Shown here: piece by piece, positions 1 through 8,684 of the stretch
Position numbering within the stretch: position 1 is the first letter of the stretch
Layout: each line of letters starts with the position of its first letter
Assembly (NCBI GenBank): GCA_964536135.1
Contig: CAZHVM010000001.1
Location: forward strand, 46,639-110,638
Source of the DNA: JAKPKF01 sp964536135
GTDB taxonomy: Bacteria > Patescibacteriota > Dojkabacteria > SC72
DNA: 64,000 nt
Reading direction: 5' to 3'
The notes under the pieces: model-generated
Databases searched by the model: none
What the model was told of the DNA's origin: nothing
The model's input: the letters and a program-made list of their open reading frames with translations, nothing else
Position numbers and translations under genes: made by a program

Positions 1-2018
1 TTACCACCACACTCTGGACATTTCTCCTTGAGAAGTAATGGCATCGTCCCTTTACACTCTGGATATTTCTCACAAGCCCAGAATTTACCATATTTGCTAT
101 TTTTGAGTAGTAATTTACTACCACACTTTGGACATTTATCTGGCTTGGCATACTTATTGAAATCTAAACTCTCCTCTCCACCAGAAAGATCTTTCATTCC
201 CTTACATTCAGGGAATTTGGAACATGTTAAAAACTTACCATATCTTCCGAGTCTCACTAGCATTTCAGAGCCACAGATTGGACACTTCTCTTTGGATTTA
301 GAAAGTATGACAATATCTTCCTTATTTACATCCTTAAGAGCTTTTTCTATCTCTGCAACAAGTGGCTTGTACTGCGCATCTATTACTGGAATATATTCAC
401 TCTTACCATTGGCTATATCGTCTAATTCATCTTCTACCTTAGCAGTATATTTGTAATCTACTAATCTTTTGAAATTATTTCTTAAAAGATTTGTAACAAC
501 CCTTCCAACATCTGTTGGTAAAAGTGCCTTATCTTCCTTTGTAACATATCCTCTACTTTGTATTGTAGAGATAATGGTTGCATATGTAGAAGGTCTACCA
601 ATACCCAATTCTTCAAGCTTTTTAACAAGTGCAGCCTCTGTATATCTAGCTGGAGGTTGTGTAAATTTCTGTTCTTTTACAAATTTATCCCACTTAAGAA
701 TATCTCCTTTTGCTATCTTTGAAACTTCCTGCAGATCACTATCTCCCTTTCCACCACCAAGTGCTCTTCTGAAACCGTCAAAGAGTGTTTTCTCTCCACC
801 AAGGGTAAATGTATACAGAGGTTTCTTTTTATCTTTGCTTTCTATATGTATTGTCAATGTCTCTGCTTCTTTCTCTTTCATCTGAGAAGATATTGCTCGT
901 CTCCATACTAGATCGTAGAGTTTGGCTTCTGCAGGACCGAATTTAGATTCAATTTCTGCTTTTTCAAGGTTTAGATCTGTTGGTCTTATAGCTTCGTGTG
1001 CTTCTTGTGCATTTTTACTTCTAGTTTTGTAGTAATTTGGTTTCTCTGGAAGATATTCCACACCATATTTGTTCTTTACTAATTCTCTTATTCCATCTAT
1101 TGCTTTTGAACTTAAATTGACAGAATCTGTTCTCATGTATGTAATTACACCTGCTTGATACAATACCTGAGCTATACCCATTGTTCTTTTGGATGAATAT
1201 CCCAAGACATTGTTTGCAGACTGTTGTAGTGTAGAGGTTGTAAATGGTGGATATGCATGTCTTTTAATATTCTTTTTAAGAACATCTACAACTTCGTAAC
1301 TTCCCTTTCCAAGGAATTCCTCAATATCTTTTACCTCTTCTGCTTTAGCAGGAATATATTTTTTACCATCTTTCTTTACTAATTTTGCTCTCAGAGTATC
1401 CCCGCTTGGACTTGTTGTATCTACAAAAAACTCCCAGTATTCCTCAGAGTCAAACGCATCTCTTTCCTCTTCTCTTTCTACAACTAACCTCAAAGCTACA
1501 GATTGGACTCTACCGGCAGAAAGACCGTACCAAATTTTCTTCCAAACTAACTCTGAAAGTTTGTAACCAACTAATCTGTCTAGAACTCTTCTAGCCTTTT
1601 GTGCTTCTACAAGGTTAATATTTATATCTGAAGGCTTACTTACTGCCTCTAAAATGGCATCTTTGGTTATCTCATGGAATGTGACTCTTTTGGTATTTTT
1701 AGCTTTCAGAACTGAATCTACATGCCAAGCTATTGCCTCTCCTTCACGGTCAGGGTCCATTGCAAGATATACATGGCCCTCTTTTGGAACAGCTCGTTTT
1801 AAATCTTGTATTATCTTACCTTTACCATATATCGTCTCGAAGAGGGGTTTGTATCCATCTTCTACATCTACTGCCAACTTACTCTTTGGAAGATCAATTA
1901 TATGGCCTATTGTAGCCATAACTTTAAAATCGTCTCCAAGATATTTATTTATGGTCTTCGCTTTTGCAGGAGACTCTACTATTAGAAGGTTTTTATATTT
2001 TTTAGTTGATTTTGTCAT
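1..2018 (-). CDS. topA: DNA topoisomerase I (3' end outside window)
   Basis: Type IA topoisomerase that relaxes negative supercoils by a tyrosine-linked single-strand passage. Translating the minus strand gives a TOPRIM start (VESPAKAKTI, about residues 13-22), the acidic DPDREGEA motif, and the active-site stretch ITYMRTDS with the tyrosine near residue 293. At the C-terminal end are repeated four-cysteine topoisomerase zinc fingers (CPICG...CSKFPEC, then CPKCG...CEKYPEC); a third begins with CPEC and is cut by the window edge after about 672 codons. The start at 2018 (MTKS) is preferred; an in-frame ATG at 2030 is possible. Neither has a good ribosome binding site. The gene follows dprA on the same strand, a common bacterial pairing. 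Confidence 0.95.
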   Translation of the reverse strand, partial: MTKSTKKYKNLLIVESPAKAKTINKYLGDDFKVMATIGHIIDLPKSKLAVDVEDGYKPLFETIYGKGKIIQDLKRAVPKEGHVYLAMDPDREGEAIAWHVDSVLKAKNTKRVTFHEITKDAILEAVSKPSDININLVEAQKARRVLDRLVGYKLSELVWKKIWYGLSAGRVQSVALRLVVEREEERDAFDSEEYWEFFVDTTSPSGDTLRAKLVKKDGKKYIPAKAEEVKDIEEFLGKGSYEVVDVLKKNIKRHAYPPFTTSTLQQSANNVLGYSSKRTMGIAQVLYQAGVITYMRTDSVNLSSKAIDGIRELVKNKYGVEYLPEKPNYYKTRSKNAQEAHEAIRPTDLNLEKAEIESKFGPAEAKLYDLVWRRAISSQMKEKEAETLTIHIESKDKKKPLYTFTLGGEKTLFDGFRRALGGGKGDSDLQEVSKIAKGDILKWDKFVKEQKFTQPPARYTEAALVKKLEELGIGRPSTYATIISTIQSRGYVTKEDKALLPTDVGRVVTNLLRNNFKRLVDYKYTAKVEDELDDIANGKSEYIPVIDAQYKPLVAEIEKALKDVNKEDIVILSKSKEKCPICGSEMLVRLGRYGKFLTCSKFPECKGMKDLSGGEESLDFNKYAKPDKCPKCGSKLLLKNSKYGKFWACEKYPECKGTMPLLLKEKCPECGG

Positions 2019-2118
2019 TTTTATTCGCATCCTAAAAATACAGTATATATTCTACCATTGTCAAACATGTTTATATTTATTACACACCCAAGGAGCATAT
2101 CTCTACCATGTACAAAGA

Positions 2119-2790
2119 TTATATCCCTATTCGTATTTGTTCTCCATCTATTCCCAATATACCAAGGAAATCCTCTATCCCTGTAATTATGTCTGCACCC
2201 TGCTTTATTAAACTATTGCATCCCTTTGAACTCTCTCTTGTAATATCTCCAGGGACAACAAAAACATCTCTTCCGTATTCAAGAGCAAGGTTTGCAGTAA
2301 GTAAAGATCCACTCTCTAAACCTCCCTCTATGACAATTGTAGTGTCTGACATACCTGCCAATATTCTGTTTCTTATTGGGAACATCTCTTTCCTTGTTTG
2401 CGTTCCTTTGGGAAACTCCGCTGCCACAATGCCTTTTTTACATATTTCATCATATATTCCCCTGTTTTGCTCTGGAAAGCCTTTGTCAATACCGCCTGCG
2501 ATTACTGCTATTGTGCTAAGCCCTTTCTCCAAGCACATTCGGTGCACCTGGCTGTCTATACCAATTGCTAAACCACTCACAAAAGCTACATTTAATTCCT
2601 TTGGAACAAAGGAAAGCAGATATCTTACAACCCATTTCCCGTATGTACTCATTGTTCTTGTTCCTACAATTGTAATAAGTCTTTTTGAGAGTATCTCTTT
2701 GTTCCCTTTACAGTACAAGACATTGGGATATCTATATATATTTCGAAGATCACTGGGATACTCTTTGTCGGATGCCTTTATGGTGTACAT
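2119..2790 (-). CDS. dprA: DNA processing protein DprA (minimal form)
   Basis: Loads RecA onto incoming single-stranded DNA during natural transformation. The 223-residue product is essentially only the Rossmann-like DprA core: TIVGTRTMS near residue 40, SGLAIGIDSQVHR near 70, AVIAGGIDKGFPEQN near 95, FPIRNRILAGMSD near 140, and the closing VVPGDITRESSKG. The N-terminal SAM-like and C-terminal winged-helix domains of longer homologs are missing. It lies between PBP2 and topA on one strand. comEA and comEC occur elsewhere in the window, so a DNA uptake pathway is plausible. An 8-base inverted repeat surrounds the start codon. A longer plus-strand frame over the same bases is a shadow. Confidence 0.93.
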   Translation of the reverse strand: MYTIKASDKEYPSDLRNIYRYPNVLYCKGNKEILSKRLITIVGTRTMSTYGKWVVRYLLSFVPKELNVAFVSGLAIGIDSQVHRMCLEKGLSTIAVIAGGIDKGFPEQNRGIYDEICKKGIVAAEFPKGTQTRKEMFPIRNRILAGMSDTTIVIEGGLESGSLLTANLALEYGRDVFVVPGDITRESSKGCNSLIKQGADIITGIEDFLGILGIDGEQIRIGI

Positions 2791-2806
2791 AACCGAGATT
2801 ATGTAC
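2785..2806 (-). promoter_or_regulatory. Perfect 8+8 inverted repeat over the dprA start and -10 region
   Basis: GTACATAA and TTATGTAC are separated by six bases. The left arm contains the dprA ATG (2788-2790). The right arm covers a CATAAT box that ends 7 bases before the ATG. The geometry would suit an operator for a dimeric regulator, or a small RNA hairpin masking the start codon. No regulator is identified. Confidence 0.4.
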
Positions 2807-2825
2807 CTAGATTGTTAAAAATATA

Positions 2826-4826
2826 TTAAATCTTTCCCTCTTTAACCATCCACATAATCATGTTTTGCATAATGGCGACAGCATTGGAGCTATGCCCACC
2901 ATCTTCAAGAAATACTGAGAAAGAGTACTTAGGCTTGTCATACGGGAAGAAACCACCTACCCATGCATGAGTATTTTCGTAAATTCCTTTGGAATTTACC
3001 TTTCCGAACTCTGCAGTACCCGTTTTAGCAGCCACGACTACCCCCACATTGGCCAACTGCCCCACAGACCTTTTCGGACCGTTCACAGCGGACCACATCC
3101 CCTCCTTAGTGGTATTAAAGGCCTCCTTGGACACCATGTTTTCCTCTAAAAGGTCAAATGTTAGAGTTTCTGTTTCTCCTTGCTCATCTCTAAAAGACTT
3201 TGCAACATGTGGAGTATGTAGTTTTCCCTCGGTAGCAAGAGCTGCCATCCAGTTGGACATCTGGATTGGTGTTACCAGAGTTATTCCCTGCCCAATTACA
3301 GAGTTACATGAGTCTCCCTCTGGATACCACACAGACTCAAGCCATGGGCTTGTGGTCTCTGCTAAAAGCTTTTTATTGGCTGGAGAAGGAAGTCTACCCG
3401 GAGCTTCTCCTGGTACATCTATTCCCGTGTATTTTCCTATTCCAAACTTCTCTAAGTAAGGATCTAGCTTGTTAATATCCCAGTTTCTAATTAATTCACA
3501 AAAGAAAATGTTTGAAGATTGGGCTATACCTCCGACAACATTAAGAGGACCATATGCATGATTTTCGAATTCTTGGAAAGGCGCACCATTGGAGAATTTG
3601 TATCCATATCTGCTTACGTAAATTGTGTTTTTAGTTATGGCACCAGCATCCAGTGCAGCAGGTGCAACTAGACTTTTAAAGGTGGAACCAGGAGGCATCT
3701 GAACAGATATAGCTCTATTAATGAGTGGAAGATTTTTGTCACCAAGAAGTTTGGAGTAATCTTTTGTTGAAATACCACCTACGAAGAGATTGTTGTCATA
3801 GCTTGGGTATGTAACCATCGCTATAATTTCGCCTGTCTCAACATCCTCTATGATACCCGCACCGCCTACAGCATCAGCTTTCTTAACACCACTCCTTAGG
3901 AAATCGTAGAATTTCTTCTGTATATCTATATCTATAGTTAGATACAAACTATCCCCCGATACAGCCTCTTTTATAACATATTCTTGGTTTGAGATAGACC
4001 TTCCAAGAGCATCAACCTCCATTGCTATTTCACCATTTTCACCTCTAAGCTGTTCGTCATACCATCTCTCTACACCACTTTTGCCAATTGTATCTGTCAG
4101 AGTAAAAGATTCCGAAGAAGACAAATCCTCATTTGTGATATCGCCAGTATATCCAATAATATGTGAGACTATATCCTTGTATGGATAGTATCTTTGACTA
4201 TCATTATCTATATATATACCTATCAACAACTCACTTTTTGACTTTATATCTATCGCTTTTTCATTACTTACATTCTCTGCAATCAATATGTCTGTAAAAT
4301 ATGGACTCTCCTTGTGAACAAAATAAATCTTTTCAAGAATACTACTGTATTCTCCACCAGCATAGGTCTTTTTCCATGCATCACCAAGTATACCCCCGAG
4401 GGTATTGATTGCGTTCTCTAAGGCCTCTGCCTTTATTGCCCCTCTCTCATCTAGATAATCTCCCATCTTAATGTACAAGTTCATAGACGGAACATTCTCA
4501 GCAAGTTTTTTACCATTCCGATCAAAGATTGCACCTCGATAAGCAGTTTCAGTCTTTAACCTTATTTGGTTATCATTAGATTTTTTCAGCATTTCTTCTC
4601 CTTTCACTATCTGAAGTGCTGTTAAATTCCCTAGCAGAACAATGAAAAGTATGAAAAAAAGAAAAAAAACAAATATATAATTCCAAGGGCTACTCTTCTC
4701 AACAGTGGCAGGCTTAGAGAAGTATTTCTTAAGCGAAAAACTAAAAGGCTCTAAGCGCCCATTAGAGATCTTCTTTTTTCTTTTAGGGATACTACCTGCT
4801 ATTTTCTTGGATAGTTTTAATTCCAT
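2826..4826 (-). CDS. mrdA: Penicillin-binding protein 2 (peptidoglycan D,D-transpeptidase)
   Basis: Class B PBP that crosslinks peptidoglycan in the elongation complex. The 666-residue product has a basic cytoplasmic tail, one membrane helix near residues 48-70, a dimerisation/linker domain, and a transpeptidase domain. Catalytic motifs are all visible: STFK near 379 (nucleophilic Ser and Lys), SSN near 436, and KTGT near 602. The start overlaps the end of mreD by 10 bases, so translation is probably coupled. Its place after mreB, mreC and mreD matches the canonical rod-shape operon and implies a real peptidoglycan wall and controlled elongation. Confidence 0.96.
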   Translation of the reverse strand: MELKLSKKIAGSIPKRKKKISNGRLEPFSFSLKKYFSKPATVEKSSPWNYIFVFFLFFILFIVLLGNLTALQIVKGEEMLKKSNDNQIRLKTETAYRGAIFDRNGKKLAENVPSMNLYIKMGDYLDERGAIKAEALENAINTLGGILGDAWKKTYAGGEYSSILEKIYFVHKESPYFTDILIAENVSNEKAIDIKSKSELLIGIYIDNDSQRYYPYKDIVSHIIGYTGDITNEDLSSSESFTLTDTIGKSGVERWYDEQLRGENGEIAMEVDALGRSISNQEYVIKEAVSGDSLYLTIDIDIQKKFYDFLRSGVKKADAVGGAGIIEDVETGEIIAMVTYPSYDNNLFVGGISTKDYSKLLGDKNLPLINRAISVQMPPGSTFKSLVAPAALDAGAITKNTIYVSRYGYKFSNGAPFQEFENHAYGPLNVVGGIAQSSNIFFCELIRNWDINKLDPYLEKFGIGKYTGIDVPGEAPGRLPSPANKKLLAETTSPWLESVWYPEGDSCNSVIGQGITLVTPIQMSNWMAALATEGKLHTPHVAKSFRDEQGETETLTFDLLEENMVSKEAFNTTKEGMWSAVNGPKRSVGQLANVGVVVAAKTGTAEFGKVNSKGIYENTHAWVGGFFPYDKPKYSFSVFLEDGGHSSNAVAIMQNMIMWMVKEGKI

Positions 4827-5320
4827 TTCTTACTTATCTTTATATTATTCTCCTTACCCCTAGTAAAACTAAGTAATATGTCCACTACATACAAAGCGAC
4901 TGTGAGTAGCACAGACTTAACACCAGCTACCAGAAGCATATTCCCTGTTAAAATTCCCAAATTACCACTAAGGAAAAGTGAGGGTAAAATCAAAATTAAA
5001 ACAAAGTAAAATGTAATTGCGACAAATTTGATACCATACCCAATAGCTCCTTCGCTTATATTGAATATAAAAGAGCTTGCAAGCAAAAATAGCAATGGAA
5101 TACCAACTAGAAGAATATCTATCCCAAGTGGATAGTGAAATACCACATCAGAAATTAGGGAATATATTACTAGGATTACTGTCAACCATTTAATATCTAA
5201 CCTTCCCAAAAGCAAGAGAATTAATACAAAGAAAATTCTAATTCCTAAAGCACTATAAAGGAAACCCTCAGCAAAAAGAGCTCCAATTACCCCTATTGTT
5301 ATATACAAAATTTTTAACAT
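4817..5320 (-). CDS. mreD: Rod shape-determining membrane protein MreD
   Basis: Small integral membrane partner of MreC and PBP2 in the elongasome. The 167 residues are almost entirely hydrophobic, with about five predicted membrane spans (for example residues 1-20, 45-65, 68-90, 97-115 and 128-150). This size and profile match MreD. Sequence conservation in this family is low, so the call rests on topology and on its position between mreC (11-base gap) and mrdA (10-base overlap). Confidence 0.85.
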   Translation of the reverse strand: MLKILYITIGVIGALFAEGFLYSALGIRIFFVLILLLLGRLDIKWLTVILVIYSLISDVVFHYPLGIDILLVGIPLLFLLASSFIFNISEGAIGYGIKFVAITFYFVLILILPSLFLSGNLGILTGNMLLVAGVKSVLLTVALYVVDILLSFTRGKENNIKISKKWN

Positions 5321-5331
5321 TCTTCTTTTCC

Positions 5332-6159
5332 TTAATTTATTCTTACAAAAACCTTACTTAAAGAGTCATAATCCACTATTGTAGACACAAAGCATGTTCT
5401 CGAAATACTTGCAGGATTACTTGAAAGGCCAACTACATAACCCAAGACTAACATATCTCCTACTGAAGAGTCATTTACAAAGATTATGTCTCCATCACTT
5501 ATATCTGAATTCATCGTTATATTCTCAACCTTTATACCCTCTACTGAGCCATTCATAACACCACGGCTTACTACTTTATTTTTAAGATATCCATCTAGTT
5601 CCTTTTCTCCATCATATTTAAGAATACTTACACCAAGATATGAATCGTTGCTTGTTGGAAGCTTAATACGAGAGCCAAGCTCATCTGCATACTCCACTAT
5701 ACCTACAAAAAAATTACCAATTACTGCTACATCTCCTATTTGAATCCCTGATTTTGTTCCTTCGTCTATTCTTAAGTAATCAATACCGTCATTTTTCAAA
5801 ACATTTCCCATTACATACTCTCTCTCCTTGTTTTTTAGACCTAATTGTTTTTTCAATAGCTCGTTTTCTGCCAAAATCTCTAAGTAAGAGGCATCCCCTA
5901 TCTCGTTTTCTACTATTTGTATCTTTAATCTTTCGTTTTCCTCTACTATATTTTTTAAACTGACAAAGTTTTTAAAATAAGAAGATATTCCTTTTCCCAA
6001 ATTCTCACCTGTCATAAAAATTGGTTCCATACTGTAAGAGATTGGATATCTAATGAAATTGGTAACATTTGCCTTATCTAAAATAAGTAGAATTCCACCA
6101 AATAATATTACAATTATGGAAAAAATTAGCTCTTTTTTAAAACTACCCTGAGCATTCAT
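5332..6159 (-). CDS. mreC: Rod shape-determining protein MreC
   Basis: Scaffold of the elongation complex that links MreB filaments to periplasmic synthases. The 275 residues show an N-terminal membrane helix (about 11-29), a coiled coil (about 68-97, rich in E, N, L and K), and a C-terminal beta-barrel region with conserved features such as GNVLKNDGIDYLRIDEGTK, GDVAVIGNFFVGIVEYA and SDGDIIFVNDSSVGDMLVLGYV. It is 16 bases after mreB and 11 bases before mreD. Confidence 0.93.
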   Translation of the reverse strand: MNAQGSFKKELIFSIIVILFGGILLILDKANVTNFIRYPISYSMEPIFMTGENLGKGISSYFKNFVSLKNIVEENERLKIQIVENEIGDASYLEILAENELLKKQLGLKNKEREYVMGNVLKNDGIDYLRIDEGTKSGIQIGDVAVIGNFFVGIVEYADELGSRIKLPTSNDSYLGVSILKYDGEKELDGYLKNKVVSRGVMNGSVEGIKVENITMNSDISDGDIIFVNDSSVGDMLVLGYVVGLSSNPASISRTCFVSTIVDYDSLSKVFVRIN

Positions 6160-6175
6160 TTCTTAAGAGATAATG

Positions 6176-7231
6176 TTAAACAAGCTCTTCCCAAGATTTT
6201 TGTATTCTCTCCAACAATTCTATATGGTCAAGCATTAAAGCTGTTCCTCTAGCTACAGCAGAAAGTGGATCATCTACAATTTTAACTGGAAGATTCAATT
6301 CCTGGGAGAAGTATGTATCAATTCCTTTTATTAAAGCACCACCACCTGCAAGACGAAGCCCTGATGCAAGTAAATCTTTAAGAAGTTCTGGTGGAGTATC
6401 TTCGATTGCGTCTTTTACTCCATCACATATCTGGGATATGGAAGACATAATTGCTTCTCTAACCTCAATACTACTTAGTTCTACTGTTCTTGGTAATCCA
6501 GTTAGAAGGTCTCTGCCCTGGACACTCATCTTTGTTTCTTTTCTTTGGGGTACTGCACTTCCTATGGAGATTTTTACATCCTCAGCACTTCGCTCCCCTA
6601 TTAATACATTGTATTTCTCTCGAACATAGTTAATAACGTCCTGGTCCATTTCATCACCTGCAATTCTCATTGTATTATCTACAACAATATCTCCGAGAGA
6701 AAAGACTGCAATGTCTGAGGTGCCTCCACCGATATCTACAATCATGCTTCCTGAGGCATCTTCTACTGGAAGTCCAGCCCCAATAGCTGCTGCCATAGCC
6801 TCTTCGACAATGAATACCTCTCTTGCTCCCGCCGTTTTTGCAGCATCAAGTACCGCCTGTCTTTCGACTTCGGTTACAGAGGTAGGGACACCAATAATGA
6901 CTCTTGGTCTTGGAAGTTTAAAGCTTTTACCAAAATATCCATGTGCTCTGTGTATGAAATGATGAATCATAGCTTGGGTAGTATCAAAATCAGAAATTAC
7001 TCCATCTCGTAAAGGTCGCACAGCAGAGATATTCGCTGGAGTTCTACCAATCATCTGTCTTGCATCTTTTCCTACAGCAAGGACCATTTTAGTCCTTTTA
7101 TCTATAGCTACAACGGAAGGCTCGGATACAACAATGCCATGGTTTCTCATATATACCATCGTATTTGCCGTTCCTAAATCTATACCTAAATCATAGGTAA
7201 AAAATTCTAGTATGGAATTTATCAATTTCAT
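6176..7231 (-). CDS. mreB: Rod shape-determining actin homolog MreB
   Basis: ATP-dependent actin-like filament protein that positions wall synthesis. All actin-fold signatures are present in the 351 residues: phosphate 1 (LGIDLGTANTMVY, about 15-27), connect 1, phosphate 2 (MIVDIGGGTSDIAV, about 163-176), the adenosine motif (LAGGGALIKGID) and connect 2. It heads the mreBCD-mrdA-dprA-topA run. A TAGAAT box ends 6 bases before the ATG, so the mRNA is likely leaderless. A second MreB-type gene lies at 22573-23592. Confidence 0.97.
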   Translation of the reverse strand: MKLINSILEFFTYDLGIDLGTANTMVYMRNHGIVVSEPSVVAIDKRTKMVLAVGKDARQMIGRTPANISAVRPLRDGVISDFDTTQAMIHHFIHRAHGYFGKSFKLPRPRVIIGVPTSVTEVERQAVLDAAKTAGAREVFIVEEAMAAAIGAGLPVEDASGSMIVDIGGGTSDIAVFSLGDIVVDNTMRIAGDEMDQDVINYVREKYNVLIGERSAEDVKISIGSAVPQRKETKMSVQGRDLLTGLPRTVELSSIEVREAIMSSISQICDGVKDAIEDTPPELLKDLLASGLRLAGGGALIKGIDTYFSQELNLPVKIVDDPLSAVARGTALMLDHIELLERIQKSWEELV

Positions 7232-7288
7232 AGCACAATTCTATCACTTAAAAGGATACAAAACGAGTATTGGGAACAAAAAGGGAGC

Positions 7289-7507
7289 TTACTTTTCTAA
7301 AGAATCTTTTCTAAGCTTTTTGTAACACTTCATACAAACAGAAGCTTTTACTACTGCGCCATCGATCTCTATATCTACTTTTCTTAGATTAGGTTCGAAT
7401 ATTCTTTTTGACTTTGGTGCTTTGTATCTCCAGCCCACAGAATGTTTGTGTTGGATACGATTACCAGCCATTGTTGTTTTTCCGCAAATGTTGCAAATCT
7501 TTGACAT
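7289..7507 (-). CDS. rpmB: 50S ribosomal protein L28 (zinc-ribbon form)
   Basis: Structural protein of the large ribosomal subunit. The 72-residue product starts MSKICNICGKTTMAGN and has the L28 core with HKHSVGWRYKAPKSKR. Two cysteine pairs (CNIC near residues 5-8 and CMKC near 58-61) indicate the zinc-binding version. A longer frame reaches 7573, but the start at 7507 matches the family N-terminus and sits just after a TTGACA/TATAAT promoter on the same strand. Confidence 0.95.
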   Translation of the reverse strand: MSKICNICGKTTMAGNRIQHKHSVGWRYKAPKSKRIFEPNLRKVDIEIDGAVVKASVCMKCYKKLRKDSLEK

Positions 7508-7516
7508 AACGGTGGT

Positions 7517-7546
7517 ATTATATTCTAATCTTTGGCATATTGTCAA
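7517..7546 (-). promoter_or_regulatory. rpmB promoter, nearly leaderless
   Basis: Read on the minus strand: TTGACA at 7546-7541, an 18-base spacer, TATAAT at 7522-7517, then nine bases to the ATG at 7507. A start site about 7 bases after the -10 leaves a 5' UTR of only about 2-3 bases. Its -35 bases overlap those of the divergent M50-protease promoter. Confidence 0.75.
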
Positions 7547-7566
7547 AGATTTAGAACTGATATAAT
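7540..7566 (+). promoter_or_regulatory. Promoter of the M50 protease gene, leaderless
   Basis: TATAAT at 7561-7566 is followed by only five bases before the ATG at 7572. Initiation at the usual distance would put the transcript 5' end on the start codon. A weak TTGTCA at 7540-7545 lies 15 bases upstream. Confidence 0.6.
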
Positions 7567-7571
7567 AAGAC

Positions 7572-8192
7572 ATGATAACAACAGAAACATTGTATTGGCT
7601 TTTATTCGCTATTCCCTCGATATTAATAGCTTCTACTGTACATGAATACGCACACGGATTGGCTGCTTACAAGCTTGGAGATCCCACAGCCAAAGCGTAC
7701 GGAAGACTTACACTTAACCCTCTTAAACACATTGATCCCATAGGAGCACTCTCCATGGTTCTTTTTAGATTTGGATGGAGTAAGCCCGTACCAATAAATG
7801 AATATAATTTCGAGAAAAGAGAGCTTGGAACTGCAATAGTTTCTTTTGCTGGACCTCTTTCAAATCTCATACTAGCAGCAATTTTTGGCTCTATTAATCT
7901 AATTTTCCACCCAGATCTTGGGAGTATTTTCGGGATATTTCTTTTTACATTTACACTAATAAACATATCCTTAGCTATTTTTAATCTAATCCCTATCCCA
8001 CCATTGGATGGACATAAGATTGTAAGAGCATTTCTTCCAAAGAAAATAAGATACTACTGGGAAAAGATGGAAAAGTTCTCATTTCTGTTCATTTTGCTCC
8101 TAATTATCCCTTTCTCCCCTATAGGCAAATTTGTTCTAGGAGGGATTTCTAGTATCCTAGCGCGATTATTAGCCCTTTTTGGGTTCCTCTAG
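7572..8192 (+). CDS. Site-2 protease family metallopeptidase (M50)
   Basis: Intramembrane zinc protease of the short M50B type without PDZ domains. In 206 residues it has about five membrane segments, the HEYAH zinc motif at residues 24-28 inside the first helices, and the second zinc-site motif NLIPIPPLDG near 139-148, whose aspartate is the third ligand. Such compact enzymes (YwhC/Rv-like) are widespread, but their substrates are mostly unknown. It is divergently transcribed from rpmB, followed by the structured RNA at 8254, and not in an obvious operon. Confidence 0.92.
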   Translation: MITTETLYWLLFAIPSILIASTVHEYAHGLAAYKLGDPTAKAYGRLTLNPLKHIDPIGALSMVLFRFGWSKPVPINEYNFEKRELGTAIVSFAGPLSNLILAAIFGSINLIFHPDLGSIFGIFLFTFTLINISLAIFNLIPIPPLDGHKIVRAFLPKKIRYYWEKMEKFSFLFILLLIIPFSPIGKFVLGGISSILARLLALFGFL

Positions 8193-8253
8193 TGACCCCA
8201 TTACAGGCCTTTTTTTATTTGTTCCCAATATGAAAATATCGTAAAATATATAT

Positions 8254-8393
8254 GCCCTAGTAGGAATAAAAGGATTCATAGCTCTATATTCAAGAGCTCG
8301 GGATTCCAACTATCGCTTAGCTCCGTGGAGTTAAGTTGAGGAAACCCAACTGTATTACTGAGCTCTATGACTCCATCTTACTGGGGCGTTTTT
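8254..8393 (+). ncRNA. Candidate 6S-like regulatory RNA (rod with central bubble)
   Basis: Between the M50 gene and the tRNA cluster is a stretch of about 140 bases that folds end to end. Outer stem: 8254-8262 with 8379-8387. Second stem: 8276-8284 with 8360-8370 (2-base bulge). Then comes a large unpaired bubble (8285-8299 opposite 8348-8359). Apical rod: 8300-8302/8345-8347, 8304-8307/8340-8343, 8308-8311/8334-8337, and 8318-8323/8328-8333 with a CGTG loop. A T-run follows the outer stem at 8389-8393, and a possible promoter (TTGTTC, 17 bases, TAAAAT at 8242-8247) starts it. A closing stem plus central bubble is the 6S RNA architecture, but no conserved primary motif was matched. The SRP RNA tip sequence is absent. 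The assignment is by shape only. Confidence 0.5.
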
Positions 8394-8403
8394 CCCTTGT
8401 ATA

Positions 8404-8432
8404 TTGACTATAATTCCCATATATATTAAACT
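8404..8432 (+). promoter_or_regulatory. Promoter of the tRNA-Thr/tRNA-Tyr pair
   Basis: TTGACT (8404-8409), a 17-base spacer and TAAACT (8427-8432) end ten bases before the 5' end of the tRNA-Thr gene, as expected for a stable-RNA promoter. Confidence 0.65.
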
Positions 8433-8442
8433 TCTCTCAGTT

Positions 8443-8519
8443 GCCGAAGTAGCTCAGTTGGTCAGAGCAACTGTTTTGTAAACAGTAGGTCGAGAGTTCG
8501 AATCTCTCCTTCGGCTCCA
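8443..8519 (+). tRNA. tRNA-Thr (anticodon UGU)
   Basis: Complete cloverleaf with acceptor GCCGAAG paired to CTTCGGC, anticodon loop TTTGTAA giving UGU, and a normal TTCGAAT T-loop. The 3' CCA (8517-8519) is encoded. It is followed six bases later by tRNA-Tyr, probably in the same transcript. Confidence 0.96.
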
Positions 8520-8524
8520 GGTAT

Positions 8525-8607
8525 GCAGAGGTGGCGGAGCGGTCAAACGCATTGGACTGTAAATCCAACTCCTTCGGGATACACAGGTTCAAATCCTGTC
8601 CTCTGCA
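8525..8607 (+). tRNA. tRNA-Tyr (anticodon GUA)
   Basis: Class II tRNA with a long variable arm (CTCC-TTCG-GGAT). Acceptor GCAGAGG pairs with CCTCTGC, and the anticodon loop CTGTAAA gives GUA. Discriminator A at 8607. The CCA end is not encoded, so a CCA-adding enzyme is needed, unlike for the neighbouring tRNA-Thr. Confidence 0.95.
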
Positions 8608-8684
8608 TATACCTAAATCTCCTTCTTGCTTTAATGCAAATAATGTTTAAAATGTATGTATATATAAATTAGATATATTTTTAC

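Noticed and set aside
2108..2818. A 236-codon plus-strand open frame, longer than dprA
   Set aside because: It is antisense to dprA, whose protein has clear family motifs; the plus-strand product has none.
8254..8393. SRP RNA, 5S rRNA or a tmRNA for the structured RNA
   Set aside because: The conserved SRP tip (GGAA loop with AGCAG), the 5S core and the tmRNA ends are all missing.
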